From CAVROP01 sp050012175 (GTDB lineage Bacteria; Acidobacteriota; Terriglobia; UBA7540), in contig JBEKHR010000009.1 in NCBI GenBank assembly GCA_050012175.1, positions 1 to 64,000 of the forward strand: a DNA stretch of 64,000 nt, written 5' to 3'. The notes under the pieces were generated by a model. It was not told the origin of the DNA, did not search any database, and saw only the letters and a list, made by a program, of their open reading frames with translations. This document shows, in pieces, positions 6,904 through 15,007 of the stretch. The first letter of the stretch is position 1. Each line of letters opens with the position of its first letter. The position numbers were made by a program, and so were the translations under genes.

Positions 6904-9192
6904 TCACGCTGCGGAGGCCTTGGAATGTTGCACGCTTGGCTGCTTAACGTTCCTCTGAGCGTCAACCACGGCTATGGCGGCCACATCGATGATTTCTTCC
7001 ACGGTCGAGCCGCGTTGCAGCACATGGACCGGCTTCGAGAGCCCCATCAGGATCGGCCCGAGAGATTCCGCACCGCCGACGCGCAGCATCAGCTTGTAGG
7101 CGATGTTGCCGGCTTCGAGGCTTGGGAAGACAAGGATATTGGCCCTCTGCCGGAGTGTCGAGAAGGGGTACTCCGCCAAAAGTTCGGGGACCACCGCGGT
7201 ATCCGCCATCATCTCACCGTCCACCATAAGCTCGGGATTCCGCTGCTTGACGAGTTCGGTTGCACGGCGGACCTTTTCGGTCAAGGGATGGCGCGTGCTG
7301 CCGAAGTTCGAGAACGAGAGCATCGCCACGCGCGGCTCGATGCCGAAGCTTTCGGCCACTTCCGCCGAAAGCAGGGCGACCTCCGCCAAATCCTCGGCGG
7401 TGGGCTCAATGTTGACGGTGGTGTCGGCAAAGAGAAACACGTCTCTCTTGGTTACGATAACGTAGAGGCCGGAGACTTTGTGGACGTCGGGGCGAGTCGC
7501 GATGATCTGCAGTGCCGGTCGGATGGTGTCGGGGTAATGTTGGGAGACGCCCGCGACGAAGCCGTCCGCATCGCCCATGTGGACCATCATGGCGCCAAAG
7601 TAGTTGTTATTGGCCATCAGCTCGCGCGCCTCGCTGCGCGTGACGCCGCGGCGCTGGCGAAGCCGGTAGAATTCCTCGGCGTAGGCGTCGAGCCTGGGCG
7701 AGCGATCCGGTTCGATGATGTCGAAGCACAGCTTCCCGAGCTCCAATTCGTGCAACTTGTCCTCGATGACCATCGGCCGTCCCAGCAGCACCGGATGCGC
7801 GATTCCTAGGTTTGCTAGCTGGTAGCAAGCCCGGATGATCTTCTCGTGCTCGCCTTCGGAAAAGACGATCCGCTTGGGCGCAGCCTTCGCCCTGTGACGT
7901 ACGTCGCACATGACTTCTTGGGTGCGCCCCAGCCGGCGCGAGAGTTGGTCGCGGTACTCTTCAATGTCAACTTTCACCTGCGCCACTCCACTCTCCATGG
8001 CCGCCTGGGCAACCGCGGAGGCCTCAGAAAGGAGCACGCGCGGGTCGAAAGGCTTGGGAATGATGTAGTCCGGACCAAAGTGCAGCCGGCCAAGTCCGTA
8101 GGCGCGCAGCACCATGTCGGGAACATCTTCCTTAGCCAGAGCTGCGAGGGCGCGAGTCGCCGCAATCTTCATTTCCTCGTTGATGGCACGGGCTCGAACA
8201 TCCAGGGCGCCCCGGAATATAAAGGGGAAACCAAGAACATTATTGACCTGATTGGGACAGTCGGACCGCCCAGTCGCCATGATGGCGTCCGGCCTTGCTG
8301 CCTTCGCGGCCTCATAACTGATCTCTGGCACCGGATTGGCCAGGGCAAAAACAATGGGCCGGTCAGCCATCGAGCGTAGCATTTCCGGCGTCACACAATT
8401 GGGGCCGGAGAGTCCTGCGAAGACGTCCGCGTCCTTCATGGCCTCCGCCAGGGTTCTCGCCGTGGTCTTGGAGGCGAGGCGGGCCCGGTAAGGGTTCATG
8501 CCCTCGGTGAGCCCTTCGTAGATGACGCCCATGATGTCGCAGATGATGAGGTTTTCTCGCTTCACCCCCAACCGAATATAGTACTGTGCGCAGGTAAGTC
8601 CTGCCGCCCCGGCGCCATTGATAACCACCTTGATCTTCTCGATGTCCTTCCCCACGATCTCGAGGGCGTTCAACAGGGCAGCGCCGGAGATTATGGCTGT
8701 TCCGTGCTGGTCGTCGTGGAAGACCGGAATAGCCATTGTCCGGCGCAGCGTTTCTTCCACGTAGAAGCACTCTGGGGCCTTGATGTCTTCGAGGTTGATG
8801 CCCCCGAACGTGGGCTCCAGCAGTTGGCACACCTTGATGACATCTTCAGGGTCCTCCGAACCCACCTCAAGGTCAAAGACGTCGATGTCTGCGAAGCGCT
8901 TGAACAGCACGCCCTTGCCTTCCATGACGGGCTTTCCCGCCAGCGCGCCGATATTCCCGAGGCCCAGCACTGCCGTGCCGTTCGACACCACGGCGACGAG
9001 GTTTCCTTTGGCCGTGTAATCGAATGCGAGCGCGGGGTTCTTTTGGATTTCCAGGCAGGGTTCGGCCACCCCCGGTGTATAGGCGAGGCTCAAATCCCAC
9101 TGGGTTGAGCAAGGCTTGGTCGGCGTGACTTCAATCTTCCCCTTGCGACCTTGGCTGTGATAATTCAAAGCATCTTGTTTGTGAATCTCCAT
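6904..9192 (-). CDS. maeB: NADP-dependent malic enzyme with phosphotransacetylase-like domain
   Basis: A 762-residue protein; start at 9192 (MEIHKQDALNYHSQG) with GGGGTGG upstream. The N-terminal ~430 residues are a malic enzyme: YTPGVAEPC, the metal-binding LEDIKAPECF, the nucleotide-binding INGAGAAGLTCAQ, FALANPVPEI and ATGRSDCPNQVNN. The C-terminal ~330 residues are a phosphate acetyl/butyryltransferase-like domain (RIVFSEGEHEKIIRA at its start). This two-domain layout and length match MaeB, which decarboxylates malate to pyruvate with NADP+ reduction; the PTA domain is usually regulatory. It is the last gene of the minus-strand hydrogenase locus, giving a possible NADPH/pyruvate link, which is inference. 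Confidence 0.93.
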   Translation of the reverse strand: MEIHKQDALNYHSQGRKGKIEVTPTKPCSTQWDLSLAYTPGVAEPCLEIQKNPALAFDYTAKGNLVAVVSNGTAVLGLGNIGALAGKPVMEGKGVLFKRFADIDVFDLEVGSEDPEDVIKVCQLLEPTFGGINLEDIKAPECFYVEETLRRTMAIPVFHDDQHGTAIISGAALLNALEIVGKDIEKIKVVINGAGAAGLTCAQYYIRLGVKRENLIICDIMGVIYEGLTEGMNPYRARLASKTTARTLAEAMKDADVFAGLSGPNCVTPEMLRSMADRPIVFALANPVPEISYEAAKAARPDAIMATGRSDCPNQVNNVLGFPFIFRGALDVRARAINEEMKIAATRALAALAKEDVPDMVLRAYGLGRLHFGPDYIIPKPFDPRVLLSEASAVAQAAMESGVAQVKVDIEEYRDQLSRRLGRTQEVMCDVRHRAKAAPKRIVFSEGEHEKIIRACYQLANLGIAHPVLLGRPMVIEDKLHELELGKLCFDIIEPDRSPRLDAYAEEFYRLRQRRGVTRSEARELMANNNYFGAMMVHMGDADGFVAGVSQHYPDTIRPALQIIATRPDVHKVSGLYVIVTKRDVFLFADTTVNIEPTAEDLAEVALLSAEVAESFGIEPRVAMLSFSNFGSTRHPLTEKVRRATELVKQRNPELMVDGEMMADTAVVPELLAEYPFSTLRQRANILVFPSLEAGNIAYKLMLRVGGAESLGPILMGLSKPVHVLQRGSTVEEIIDVAAIAVVDAQRNVKQPSVQHSKASAA

Positions 9193-9250
9193 GACACCAC
9201 CCCTGCCCGTGCCGCGAATTAGGAGGACAGGATTCCGCAGCACACCCGAC

Positions 9251-9709
9251 TTATCGGTCCTGGTAAACGTTGATGAGTTGCAACCGCATCGCCTCGAGGC
9301 GATCTTCGACAACATAGGCGAATCGCTTCAGGAGTTCGTAACCGAGTTCGTGGTCTTGTTCAGCTTTGGCGCGCAGGCACTGCCCGTCGATAGCAAAAAC
9401 ACGCGTCGGCTCGAGGGTTCGTGCCGAAAACTTCCATCGGTAAGGTGGGAACAACCACGACCATCCCAGAATCTCGCCTTCTCCAAGGGTCAGGATGGTG
9501 AGGGGGCCACGGCGTTCGGAGAATATCTGCAGCGCCACCTTCCCCTGGCGGATGAGATAGAAGGTGTTGGCCTCTTCACCCTCATGGAAAATGAACTGTC
9601 CAGCCTCAAGGCGGACGTTGGAGGCACATCCGACTACGAGTTCGAGGTGGCGGTCTGGAAAGTCATTCAAGAACGGATGCTCACTCAAAACCTTCTCTAG
9701 TGTTTCCAT
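9251..9709 (-). CDS. Cyclic-nucleotide-binding domain protein without DNA-binding domain
   Basis: A 152-residue protein made almost only of a cNMP-binding beta-roll: LEAGQFIFHEGEEANTFYLI (about 34-53), IRQGKVALQI, a linker, then LTLGEGEILGWSWLFPPYRW and the closing TRVFAIDG strand. The phosphate-binding cassette is altered (GEGEILGWSWLFPPYRW instead of GE..GE.AL...PR), a form often seen beside hydrogenase and ferredoxin-linked loci. No helix-turn-helix follows, so it is not a Crp-type regulator itself. It sits between the hydrogenase protease and maeB on the same strand. It may be an allosteric or redox-linked sensor subunit; that role is inferred. Confidence 0.75.
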   Translation of the reverse strand: METLEKVLSEHPFLNDFPDRHLELVVGCASNVRLEAGQFIFHEGEEANTFYLIRQGKVALQIFSERRGPLTILTLGEGEILGWSWLFPPYRWKFSARTLEPTRVFAIDGQCLRAKAEQDHELGYELLKRFAYVVEDRLEAMRLQLINVYQDR

Positions 9710-9805
9710 TGTTGTCCCTCCCCCGTGCAGCCTCCCTGGAGGTGTTTAGTTCCCCCCGTGGTGCACAGGTCTTGGATTCTCGGAGTTGGAAATCCAACCC
9801 CACAT

Positions 9806-10333
9806 TCACGTGCCCCCCGCCGGCTTGCAGTGCTCTAGCAATTCCTCCGCCGCAACGGCCTTCACGATTTGCGGCAGCCTGGCAGTCAGTTCGGCACTAA
9901 GATTCTCAGAAAAGGTCTCGGGTTCCTTGATCGCGATGCCGTACACCACAATGGTACTTGGAACTTCAAGACCTACCATCCGCGCCAGAGTTAGGATATC
10001 GTGGAAGCCCGCTGTGTGGAAGCTCAAAAAAGAACAACTGGAGGGTTCCTGGATTTCCACCTGATTAACCGTCCCCACCTCTGCCTGCACGCCGGTGAGG
10101 GCGTCAATGATCACCGCTCGCTGATAGCCAACCAGCCGTTCAACCAGACTAAAAGCGGAAGCAGCATGTTCGAGGAGATCGACGTTCGCCTTGCCGCGAA
10201 GGAGATCGCACACGTGCCGGGCCACCACAGGTCCGATCCCATCATCCCCGTGCGATGGGTTGCCCAGACCCACGATGGCAGTTTTTCCAGACTTATACGG
10301 ACTCGCGTCGGCGCGAGGTAAGCAAGTTTCCAT
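9806..10333 (-). CDS. Hydrogenase maturation endopeptidase (HyaD/HybD/FrcD type)
   Basis: A 175-residue protein; start at 10333 (METCLPRAD), overlapping the end of the large-subunit gene by about 40 bp. Key motifs: IVGLGNPSHGDDGIG near the N-terminus, with the Asp that contacts nickel, and a VIIDALTG strand after the central helix with the second acidic ligand. This family (peptidase M52) removes the C-terminal tail of the [NiFe] large subunit after nickel insertion, cutting after the His/Arg of the DPCxxCxxH motif. The large subunit directly upstream carries such a tail of 28 residues, so it is the obvious substrate. No hypABCDEF genes are in the window; they must lie elsewhere. Confidence 0.88.
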   Translation of the reverse strand: METCLPRADASPYKSGKTAIVGLGNPSHGDDGIGPVVARHVCDLLRGKANVDLLEHAASAFSLVERLVGYQRAVIIDALTGVQAEVGTVNQVEIQEPSSCSFLSFHTAGFHDILTLARMVGLEVPSTIVVYGIAIKEPETFSENLSAELTARLPQIVKAVAAEELLEHCKPAGGT

Positions 10334-11762
10334 GCGAGTCAAAAACCTGTACTTCCAGCGGCATCTTCCCTGGCAGAGAGTGCGTGGCGCAGCCGAAGCA
10401 GGGGTCATACGCGCGGAAAGCCATCTCGATCCGGTTGAGCACCCCATCCGTGATCTCCACTCCGCGCCGAATCACGCCATGAGCGGCCTTGCGGATCGAC
10501 ATAGCAATCGGCGCATGGTTGTTCGTCGTGCCCACGATCAAATTGACTTTTCGCAGGATGCCCCGTTCGTCCGTGACGTAATGGTGGTAAAGGGTGCCGC
10601 GCGGAGCTTCCACGCAACCGACGCCTTCCGAGGGAGTGGCCGTGGGGATGGTGCGTATCTTGTCGCTGAGGATCTCGTCGTCCCGCGCCAGCTCGGCGGC
10701 CCGCTCGGCGGCGTAGAGCAACTCGATGACCCGAGCCCAGTGTGTGGCCAGCGTCTGGTGTACCGGTTTGCCCCCTAGCGTCTGGTACATCCGCTCGTAC
10801 TGTTCCTGCGCGAGGGGGGTAGCCATGCCATCGGCGGCGTTGAGCCGGGAAAGAGGCGTGGCACGGTATACGCCGGAGTCCTTGCCTTCCACAAAACCCT
10901 TCCAGCCGACCTGCTTCAAGAAAGGGAACTTCAGGTACGTCCAAGGCTCAACGTGCTCGGCCAGGACCTGGAGATAATCGCGGGCAGGAAATTTCACGAA
11001 TTCCTTCCCGTCGGGGTCCACCACGCGGATTTTCCCGTCGTAGAAGTTCCCCTTGTTGTTCTCGTCCACGGTCCCCATGGAGTAGAGGCGGTGGGTGTAA
11101 GTGTCGCTCAAGATCATGTCCACATAGGCTTGGTTGCCGAGCACCACCTGATCGAAAACGCCGATCGTGAACTTTGCGAACTCGAGGAAATAAGCCGTGT
11201 GTCCCACAATCTCGTCGCGCTCTTCAGCGGTGAGCCGCTTGGCCACGCCGCCGGGGACGCCCGTAACCGGATGAATGGCTTTCCCGCCAATCAGGGAGAC
11301 GACGCGCTGGGCTCTCTTTCGCAGCTCGATCACCTTTTGTCCGGCCTCGAGACCTACTTTTTTCACTACGCCCAGGATATTTCGCTCGGCCGGGGGCGCG
11401 TCGGGACCCACTACAAAATCCGGTCCGCCCAGGGCGTAGAAGTGCAATGTATGATCGCCCACAAAGAAGGCCGAATAAAGGAGTTCGCGAAGCTTCTTGG
11501 CGGCGGGCGGAGGCTCGACGTGGAAAACGGCGTCGCAAGCTTTGACGCTGGCCATGTGGTGCGCCTCCGGGCAAACGCCGCAGATTCGAGTCGTGATGCG
11601 CGGCATTTCCTCGACCGGGCGCCCCACACAGAACTGCTCGAAGCCCCTCAGCTCCGGCACCTGAAAATAGGTGTTCGCGACCTCGCCGTCGTCATCGAGG
11701 AAGATAGCAATCTTCCCGTGGCCTTCCAGCCGCGTCACAGGATCTATCAGGATTTTTCGCAT
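10293..11762 (-). CDS. mvhA: [NiFe] hydrogenase large subunit, group 3c / MvhA-like
   Basis: A 489-residue catalytic subunit; start at 11762 with GGAGGGAG upstream. The N-terminal nickel motif is RICGVC (59-64; Cys61 and Cys64) followed by PEAHHMAS. The C-terminal motif is DPCFGCATH (453-461; Cys455, Cys458, processing His461). Together these provide the four thiolate ligands of the Ni-Fe(CN)2CO centre, so the enzyme should be active. The sequence is group 3 in style (cytoplasmic, no Tat partner), and the adjacent mvhG, mvhD and hdr genes place it in the MvhADG/HdrABC class. It would oxidise H2 and pass electrons to MvhG. Assignment to 3c rests mainly on context. Confidence 0.9.
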   Translation of the reverse strand: MRKILIDPVTRLEGHGKIAIFLDDDGEVANTYFQVPELRGFEQFCVGRPVEEMPRITTRICGVCPEAHHMASVKACDAVFHVEPPPAAKKLRELLYSAFFVGDHTLHFYALGGPDFVVGPDAPPAERNILGVVKKVGLEAGQKVIELRKRAQRVVSLIGGKAIHPVTGVPGGVAKRLTAEERDEIVGHTAYFLEFAKFTIGVFDQVVLGNQAYVDMILSDTYTHRLYSMGTVDENNKGNFYDGKIRVVDPDGKEFVKFPARDYLQVLAEHVEPWTYLKFPFLKQVGWKGFVEGKDSGVYRATPLSRLNAADGMATPLAQEQYERMYQTLGGKPVHQTLATHWARVIELLYAAERAAELARDDEILSDKIRTIPTATPSEGVGCVEAPRGTLYHHYVTDERGILRKVNLIVGTTNNHAPIAMSIRKAAHGVIRRGVEITDGVLNRIEMAFRAYDPCFGCATHSLPGKMPLEVQVFDSHGNLLTSRRRESV

Positions 11763-11775
11763 CTCTCCCTCCACT

Positions 11776-12741
11776 CTAGGCACTTGGCTGCTTGCGATGC
11801 AGTATCGAATTGGGCACGCTGAACCGGTAGAAGGTTCCGACCGGGTCGGCGATCTGATCCAGGATCGAGTCAATTTCAGCCGCATCCTGGGAGTCAATCA
11901 CGCTGCTGATGGCGCTGACCATTTTCACCCCCTGGTCGATGACGTTGGGCGCCGCTCCGTAACATCCCCGGCAGGGCATGTTCGCCTTTACGCACAGGGC
12001 ACCACAGCCGCTACGCGTGGCCGGTCCCATGCAAATGACCCCTTGATCAAGCAGGCACTCCTCCGGTTTCGTTTCAATCTCCCAGACCCGGTAGAAGTGT
12101 TTGAGATGTTTTTCTTTCCGGGGGCGGCCGCATTCCTCGCAGCAGGTCTTCTCTCCCGCCCCGATCACAGACCCCGCAGGCGGCAGTACCGCTCCCTGCA
12201 TGATCGCGGACATCACCGTGAGGATCTGAGGAGGCTGGGGCGGACAGCCCGGAATGAAGTAGTCCACCGGAACCACCTGCGCCAGAGTCCGCACCGATTC
12301 GTAAAACTTCGGAATATCCAACTCCCCCTCGGGCGCCGCAACCAGTGGCAAAGGCCGGGTTCCTTCCGGATTCAGCGTGGAGGGAGTTAGTTGATACGAC
12401 GACTCGAGAATCGCCTCGCGCGTCGTCAGGTTGGCCAAGCCGGGAATGCATCCGTCCACGGCGCAGGAGCCGAACGCTACCAGGACCTTCGCTTTCCGGC
12501 GCAACAAGTGCGCCATCGATTCGTTTTCGCTGTTGCGGATGGCGCCGTTGAAGAGGCAGAGGTCGATGTCGCCGTCCGCCATGGCTTCCACGTCTTTATA
12601 CTTGAAGTCCATGGCGCAAGGCCAGAATACGATGTCGAAAAACCCCGCCACATCCAGGATCTTCTCTGCCACGTCCAGCACGGCGACCTCGCAGCCGCCG
12701 CAACTCGCCGCCCAATACAAAGCCAGCTTGGGTTTGCTCAT
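11776..12741 (-). CDS. mvhG: [NiFe] hydrogenase small subunit, MvhG-like
   Basis: A 321-residue iron-sulfur subunit; its ATG overlaps the TGA of mvhD (ATGA), implying translational coupling. Proximal-cluster cysteines appear as SCGGCE (Cys14, Cys17), GSCAVDGC and PGCPPQPP. The C-terminal part carries further cluster ligands: CCEECGRPRK, ECLLDQGVICMG and GCGALC...CRGCYG. It has no twin-arginine leader, so the enzyme is cytoplasmic, as in MvhG, FrhG and HoxY. The protein should relay electrons from the NiFe site to MvhD. The mvhA gene follows 13 bp downstream. Confidence 0.9.
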   Translation of the reverse strand: MSKPKLALYWAASCGGCEVAVLDVAEKILDVAGFFDIVFWPCAMDFKYKDVEAMADGDIDLCLFNGAIRNSENESMAHLLRRKAKVLVAFGSCAVDGCIPGLANLTTREAILESSYQLTPSTLNPEGTRPLPLVAAPEGELDIPKFYESVRTLAQVVPVDYFIPGCPPQPPQILTVMSAIMQGAVLPPAGSVIGAGEKTCCEECGRPRKEKHLKHFYRVWEIETKPEECLLDQGVICMGPATRSGCGALCVKANMPCRGCYGAAPNVIDQGVKMVSAISSVIDSQDAAEIDSILDQIADPVGTFYRFSVPNSILHRKQPSA

Positions 12742-13214
12742 GCGGCCACCTCCTGGGTTTCCAGTTCCCCTCCTAGAGATTGCGGGAGCACGCTGGTCTC
12801 CAGGCGCAACGGCCCCAATGCCCGTAATTCCTCGGTGAACTCGGTAGAGACCTTGGCAAACTTTTCGCCCTCCGCAGCCGAGATCCATTCCAGCCGCAGG
12901 CGACGTTCGTCAATGCCGAATTCTCGCAGGATCCGCTTCAGCAGGAGGACCCGCCGAAGCGCCTTGAAGTTGCCTTCCTGGTAGTGGCAATCGCCCGGAT
13001 GACAGCCTGCCACCAGGATTCCATCGGCGCCTAACTGAAAGGCGCGGAAGATGAAGGAGGGATCCACCCTCCCCGAGCACATGAGGCGGATGATGCGCAA
13101 GTTGGGCGCCGATTTCATCCGGCTGGTTCCAGCCAGGTCGGCCCCCGTGTACGAGCACCAGTTGCACAAGAATCCGACGATTCGGGGCTCAAAGTTTTTG
13201 CTGTTCGTCTTCAA
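12738..13214 (-). CDS. mvhD: MvhD-like hydrogenase iron-sulfur (delta) subunit
   Basis: A 158-residue protein. I choose a TTG start at 13214 because GGGAGG lies 8 nt upstream and the conserved sequence (FEPRIVGFLCNWCSYTGADL) begins directly after. Cysteines for the [2Fe-2S] centre are CNWC, then MCSGRVDP and CHPGDCHYQEGN, as in MvhD. In methanogens MvhD bridges the hydrogenase to HdrA. Here it sits between the HdrA C-terminal fusion gene (20 bp gap) and mvhG (ATGA overlap), which supports the same bridging role. The rare TTG start is an inference from spacing. Confidence 0.88.
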   Translation of the reverse strand: MKTNSKNFEPRIVGFLCNWCSYTGADLAGTSRMKSAPNLRIIRLMCSGRVDPSFIFRAFQLGADGILVAGCHPGDCHYQEGNFKALRRVLLLKRILREFGIDERRLRLEWISAAEGEKFAKVSTEFTEELRALGPLRLETSVLPQSLGGELETQEVAA

Positions 13215-13233
13215 TTTCGCTGCCTCCCTTCGT

Positions 13234-14997
13234 CTACACGCTGAGGACGCCCTCCAGTTCCGCATAGACCTGCTTGTCGGTGAAGCCGCTGCCGGTGATG
13301 GCGCCCGCCGGGCAGGCGGCCACGCAGGTGCCACAGCCTTTGCACAGTGGCATGTTGACCCGCGAAACGTTCTTTTCCTCGAGATAATCAATCGCCTTGT
13401 AGGGGCACAGCGCATTGCAGATGCGGCAGCCGCTGCAATACAGCTCGTCGATCTCGGCCCGCACCGGATCGATTTCGACCGCCCCTTTGGCGATGGTGGC
13501 CAGCATGCGGGCCGCCGCCGCGCTGGCCTGGGCCACCGAGTCGGGAATATCCTTTGGTCCCTGTGCACACCCGGCGACGAAGAGGCCGTCCGTGGTGGTG
13601 GCCACCGGATCCAGCTTCGGATGACGCTCCAGGAAGAAACCATCCGGGCTGCGGCTGAGGCCGAAAAGACGCCCGACCTGCTCGGCGTCCCGGCGCGGCT
13701 CAATGGCGTTGCAGAGCACTACCATATCGACCGGGATCTCGCGGAACCGGCCGATCAGCGTGTCCTCGCAGCGGATCAGCAGTGTGCCTTCGTCACGCTT
13801 CGACCAGCCCGCCTGGACCACCTCAGCTACCTTCCCACGAATGACGTTGGCGCCTTCATGCAGAACGCGTGAGTAGAACTCCTCATACCCCTTCCCGAAG
13901 GCCCGAATATCAATGTAAAAGTTGTAAACCTCTCCCTGAGTGCGCTCCTTAATCAGATGGGAGAACTTCAGCGCGAACATGCAACAGACCCGCGAGCAAT
14001 AACGGTGGTGGTTCTCATCCCGGGAACCAATGCAGTGCAGGATCCCCACGGCGCGCGGGGCTTGTCCGTTCTTGAGAAGAACTCGCCCTCCCGTAGGCCC
14101 TGTGGCGTTCAGCATTCGTTCCACATCCAGGCCCGTGTAAATGTTGTCGAGTCTCCCGTAACCGTACTGAGCCATGGGGGTTGGGTCGAACGCATCGAAG
14201 CCCGTCGCGATCAGCACTTGCCCGACATTGAGCTCGATTTCTTCATCCACCATCTTGTGATTGACGGCACACGGTTCACAGACCTCAACGCACTTTTGAC
14301 AGCCCTCGGTCTTGAAATGAATGCAGCTCTCGGCATCGATCACGGGCACTCTGGGCACCGATTGAAGCGTGGGTACGTAGATCGCGGTGTTCGGTCCCAG
14401 AAGGAACTCAGGAGTCTTGCCCTTGTGATCCTCAACCTCGAATTTAATGTGCGAGGTGGGACATACCAGCGCGCAGGCGCCGCACGCAATGCACTCCTCC
14501 GATTCCAGGTTAAAGGGGGTGGAAACGCGGCGCTGAATTCCTCGGTCGGCGAAACTGATGGCGCTCGCGCCGACCACCTCGTCACATGCCCGCACGCACA
14601 AACCGCACAGGATGCACGCGTCCTGGCGCTCATCCTTGAGTGCGCTAGTGAACCGCGTTGCTTTGAGCCCGGCCTCCTCGGCGTACTTTCGGAGAATGGG
14701 CACATTGGGCCATCGCGCCAGCATCATTTCCAGGATGAACCGCCGGGCCTTGAGTACGTGCGGGTTGTTGGTATTGACCACCATGCCATCCCGGCAGGCC
14801 ACCTGGCAGGAGGGGACCAACTCGTCTCCCCACTTGGTCTTCGTCTCCACCACACACAAGCGGCAGGCCGCAAAGGGCTTAATCAGCGGGTGGTAGCAGA
14901 GAGTTGGAATCTTGATGTCCAGGAACTTCGCCGCTTGAAGGATGGTCGTCCCCTTCGCCACCTCGGTTGTTTTTCCGTCAATGGTCAGGCTTATCAC
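13234..14997 (-). CDS. NuoG-type Fe-S domain fused to the C-terminal half of HdrA
   Basis: A 587-residue protein; GTG start at 14997 preferred because GAGAGGTGGA lies just upstream (an alternative start is 15018). Residues 1-~210 resemble the N-terminus of NuoG/HydA: CYHPLIKPFAACRLCVV and CQVAC for [2Fe-2S], then two [4Fe-4S] motifs CILCGLCVRAC and CIACGACALVC. After about residue 215 the sequence is the C-terminal half of HdrA: AIYVPTLQSVP, a ferredoxin-like CQKCVEVCEP, VLIATGFDAFDP, YCSRVCCMFALK, YIDIRAFGKGYEEFY, the FAD/NAD closing motif GLFVAGCAQGPKDIPDSV, and C-terminal [4Fe-4S] pairs CSGCRICNALCP and CKGCGTCVAACP. The GxGxxG FAD-binding start of HdrA is absent; it is in the gene at 21582. 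It probably channels NADH electrons to the HdrA flavin. Confidence 0.85.
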   Translation of the reverse strand: MISLTIDGKTTEVAKGTTILQAAKFLDIKIPTLCYHPLIKPFAACRLCVVETKTKWGDELVPSCQVACRDGMVVNTNNPHVLKARRFILEMMLARWPNVPILRKYAEEAGLKATRFTSALKDERQDACILCGLCVRACDEVVGASAISFADRGIQRRVSTPFNLESEECIACGACALVCPTSHIKFEVEDHKGKTPEFLLGPNTAIYVPTLQSVPRVPVIDAESCIHFKTEGCQKCVEVCEPCAVNHKMVDEEIELNVGQVLIATGFDAFDPTPMAQYGYGRLDNIYTGLDVERMLNATGPTGGRVLLKNGQAPRAVGILHCIGSRDENHHRYCSRVCCMFALKFSHLIKERTQGEVYNFYIDIRAFGKGYEEFYSRVLHEGANVIRGKVAEVVQAGWSKRDEGTLLIRCEDTLIGRFREIPVDMVVLCNAIEPRRDAEQVGRLFGLSRSPDGFFLERHPKLDPVATTTDGLFVAGCAQGPKDIPDSVAQASAAAARMLATIAKGAVEIDPVRAEIDELYCSGCRICNALCPYKAIDYLEEKNVSRVNMPLCKGCGTCVAACPAGAITGSGFTDKQVYAELEGVLSV

Positions 14998-15007
14998 GCT
15001 CCACCTC

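Noticed and set aside
6925..7809. Long plus-strand frame opposite the malic enzyme gene
   Set aside because: The minus strand encodes a clear full-length MaeB; the opposite frame has no recognisable domain and arises from GC-rich codon bias.
10293..12741. Assignment of the hydrogenase as HoxHY (group 3d) or a group 1 uptake enzyme
   Set aside because: MvhD and HdrABC genes in the same run and no HoxU/HoxF-only arrangement or Tat leader argue for the Mvh type; NuoEF is present, so some 3d-like NAD linkage is still possible.
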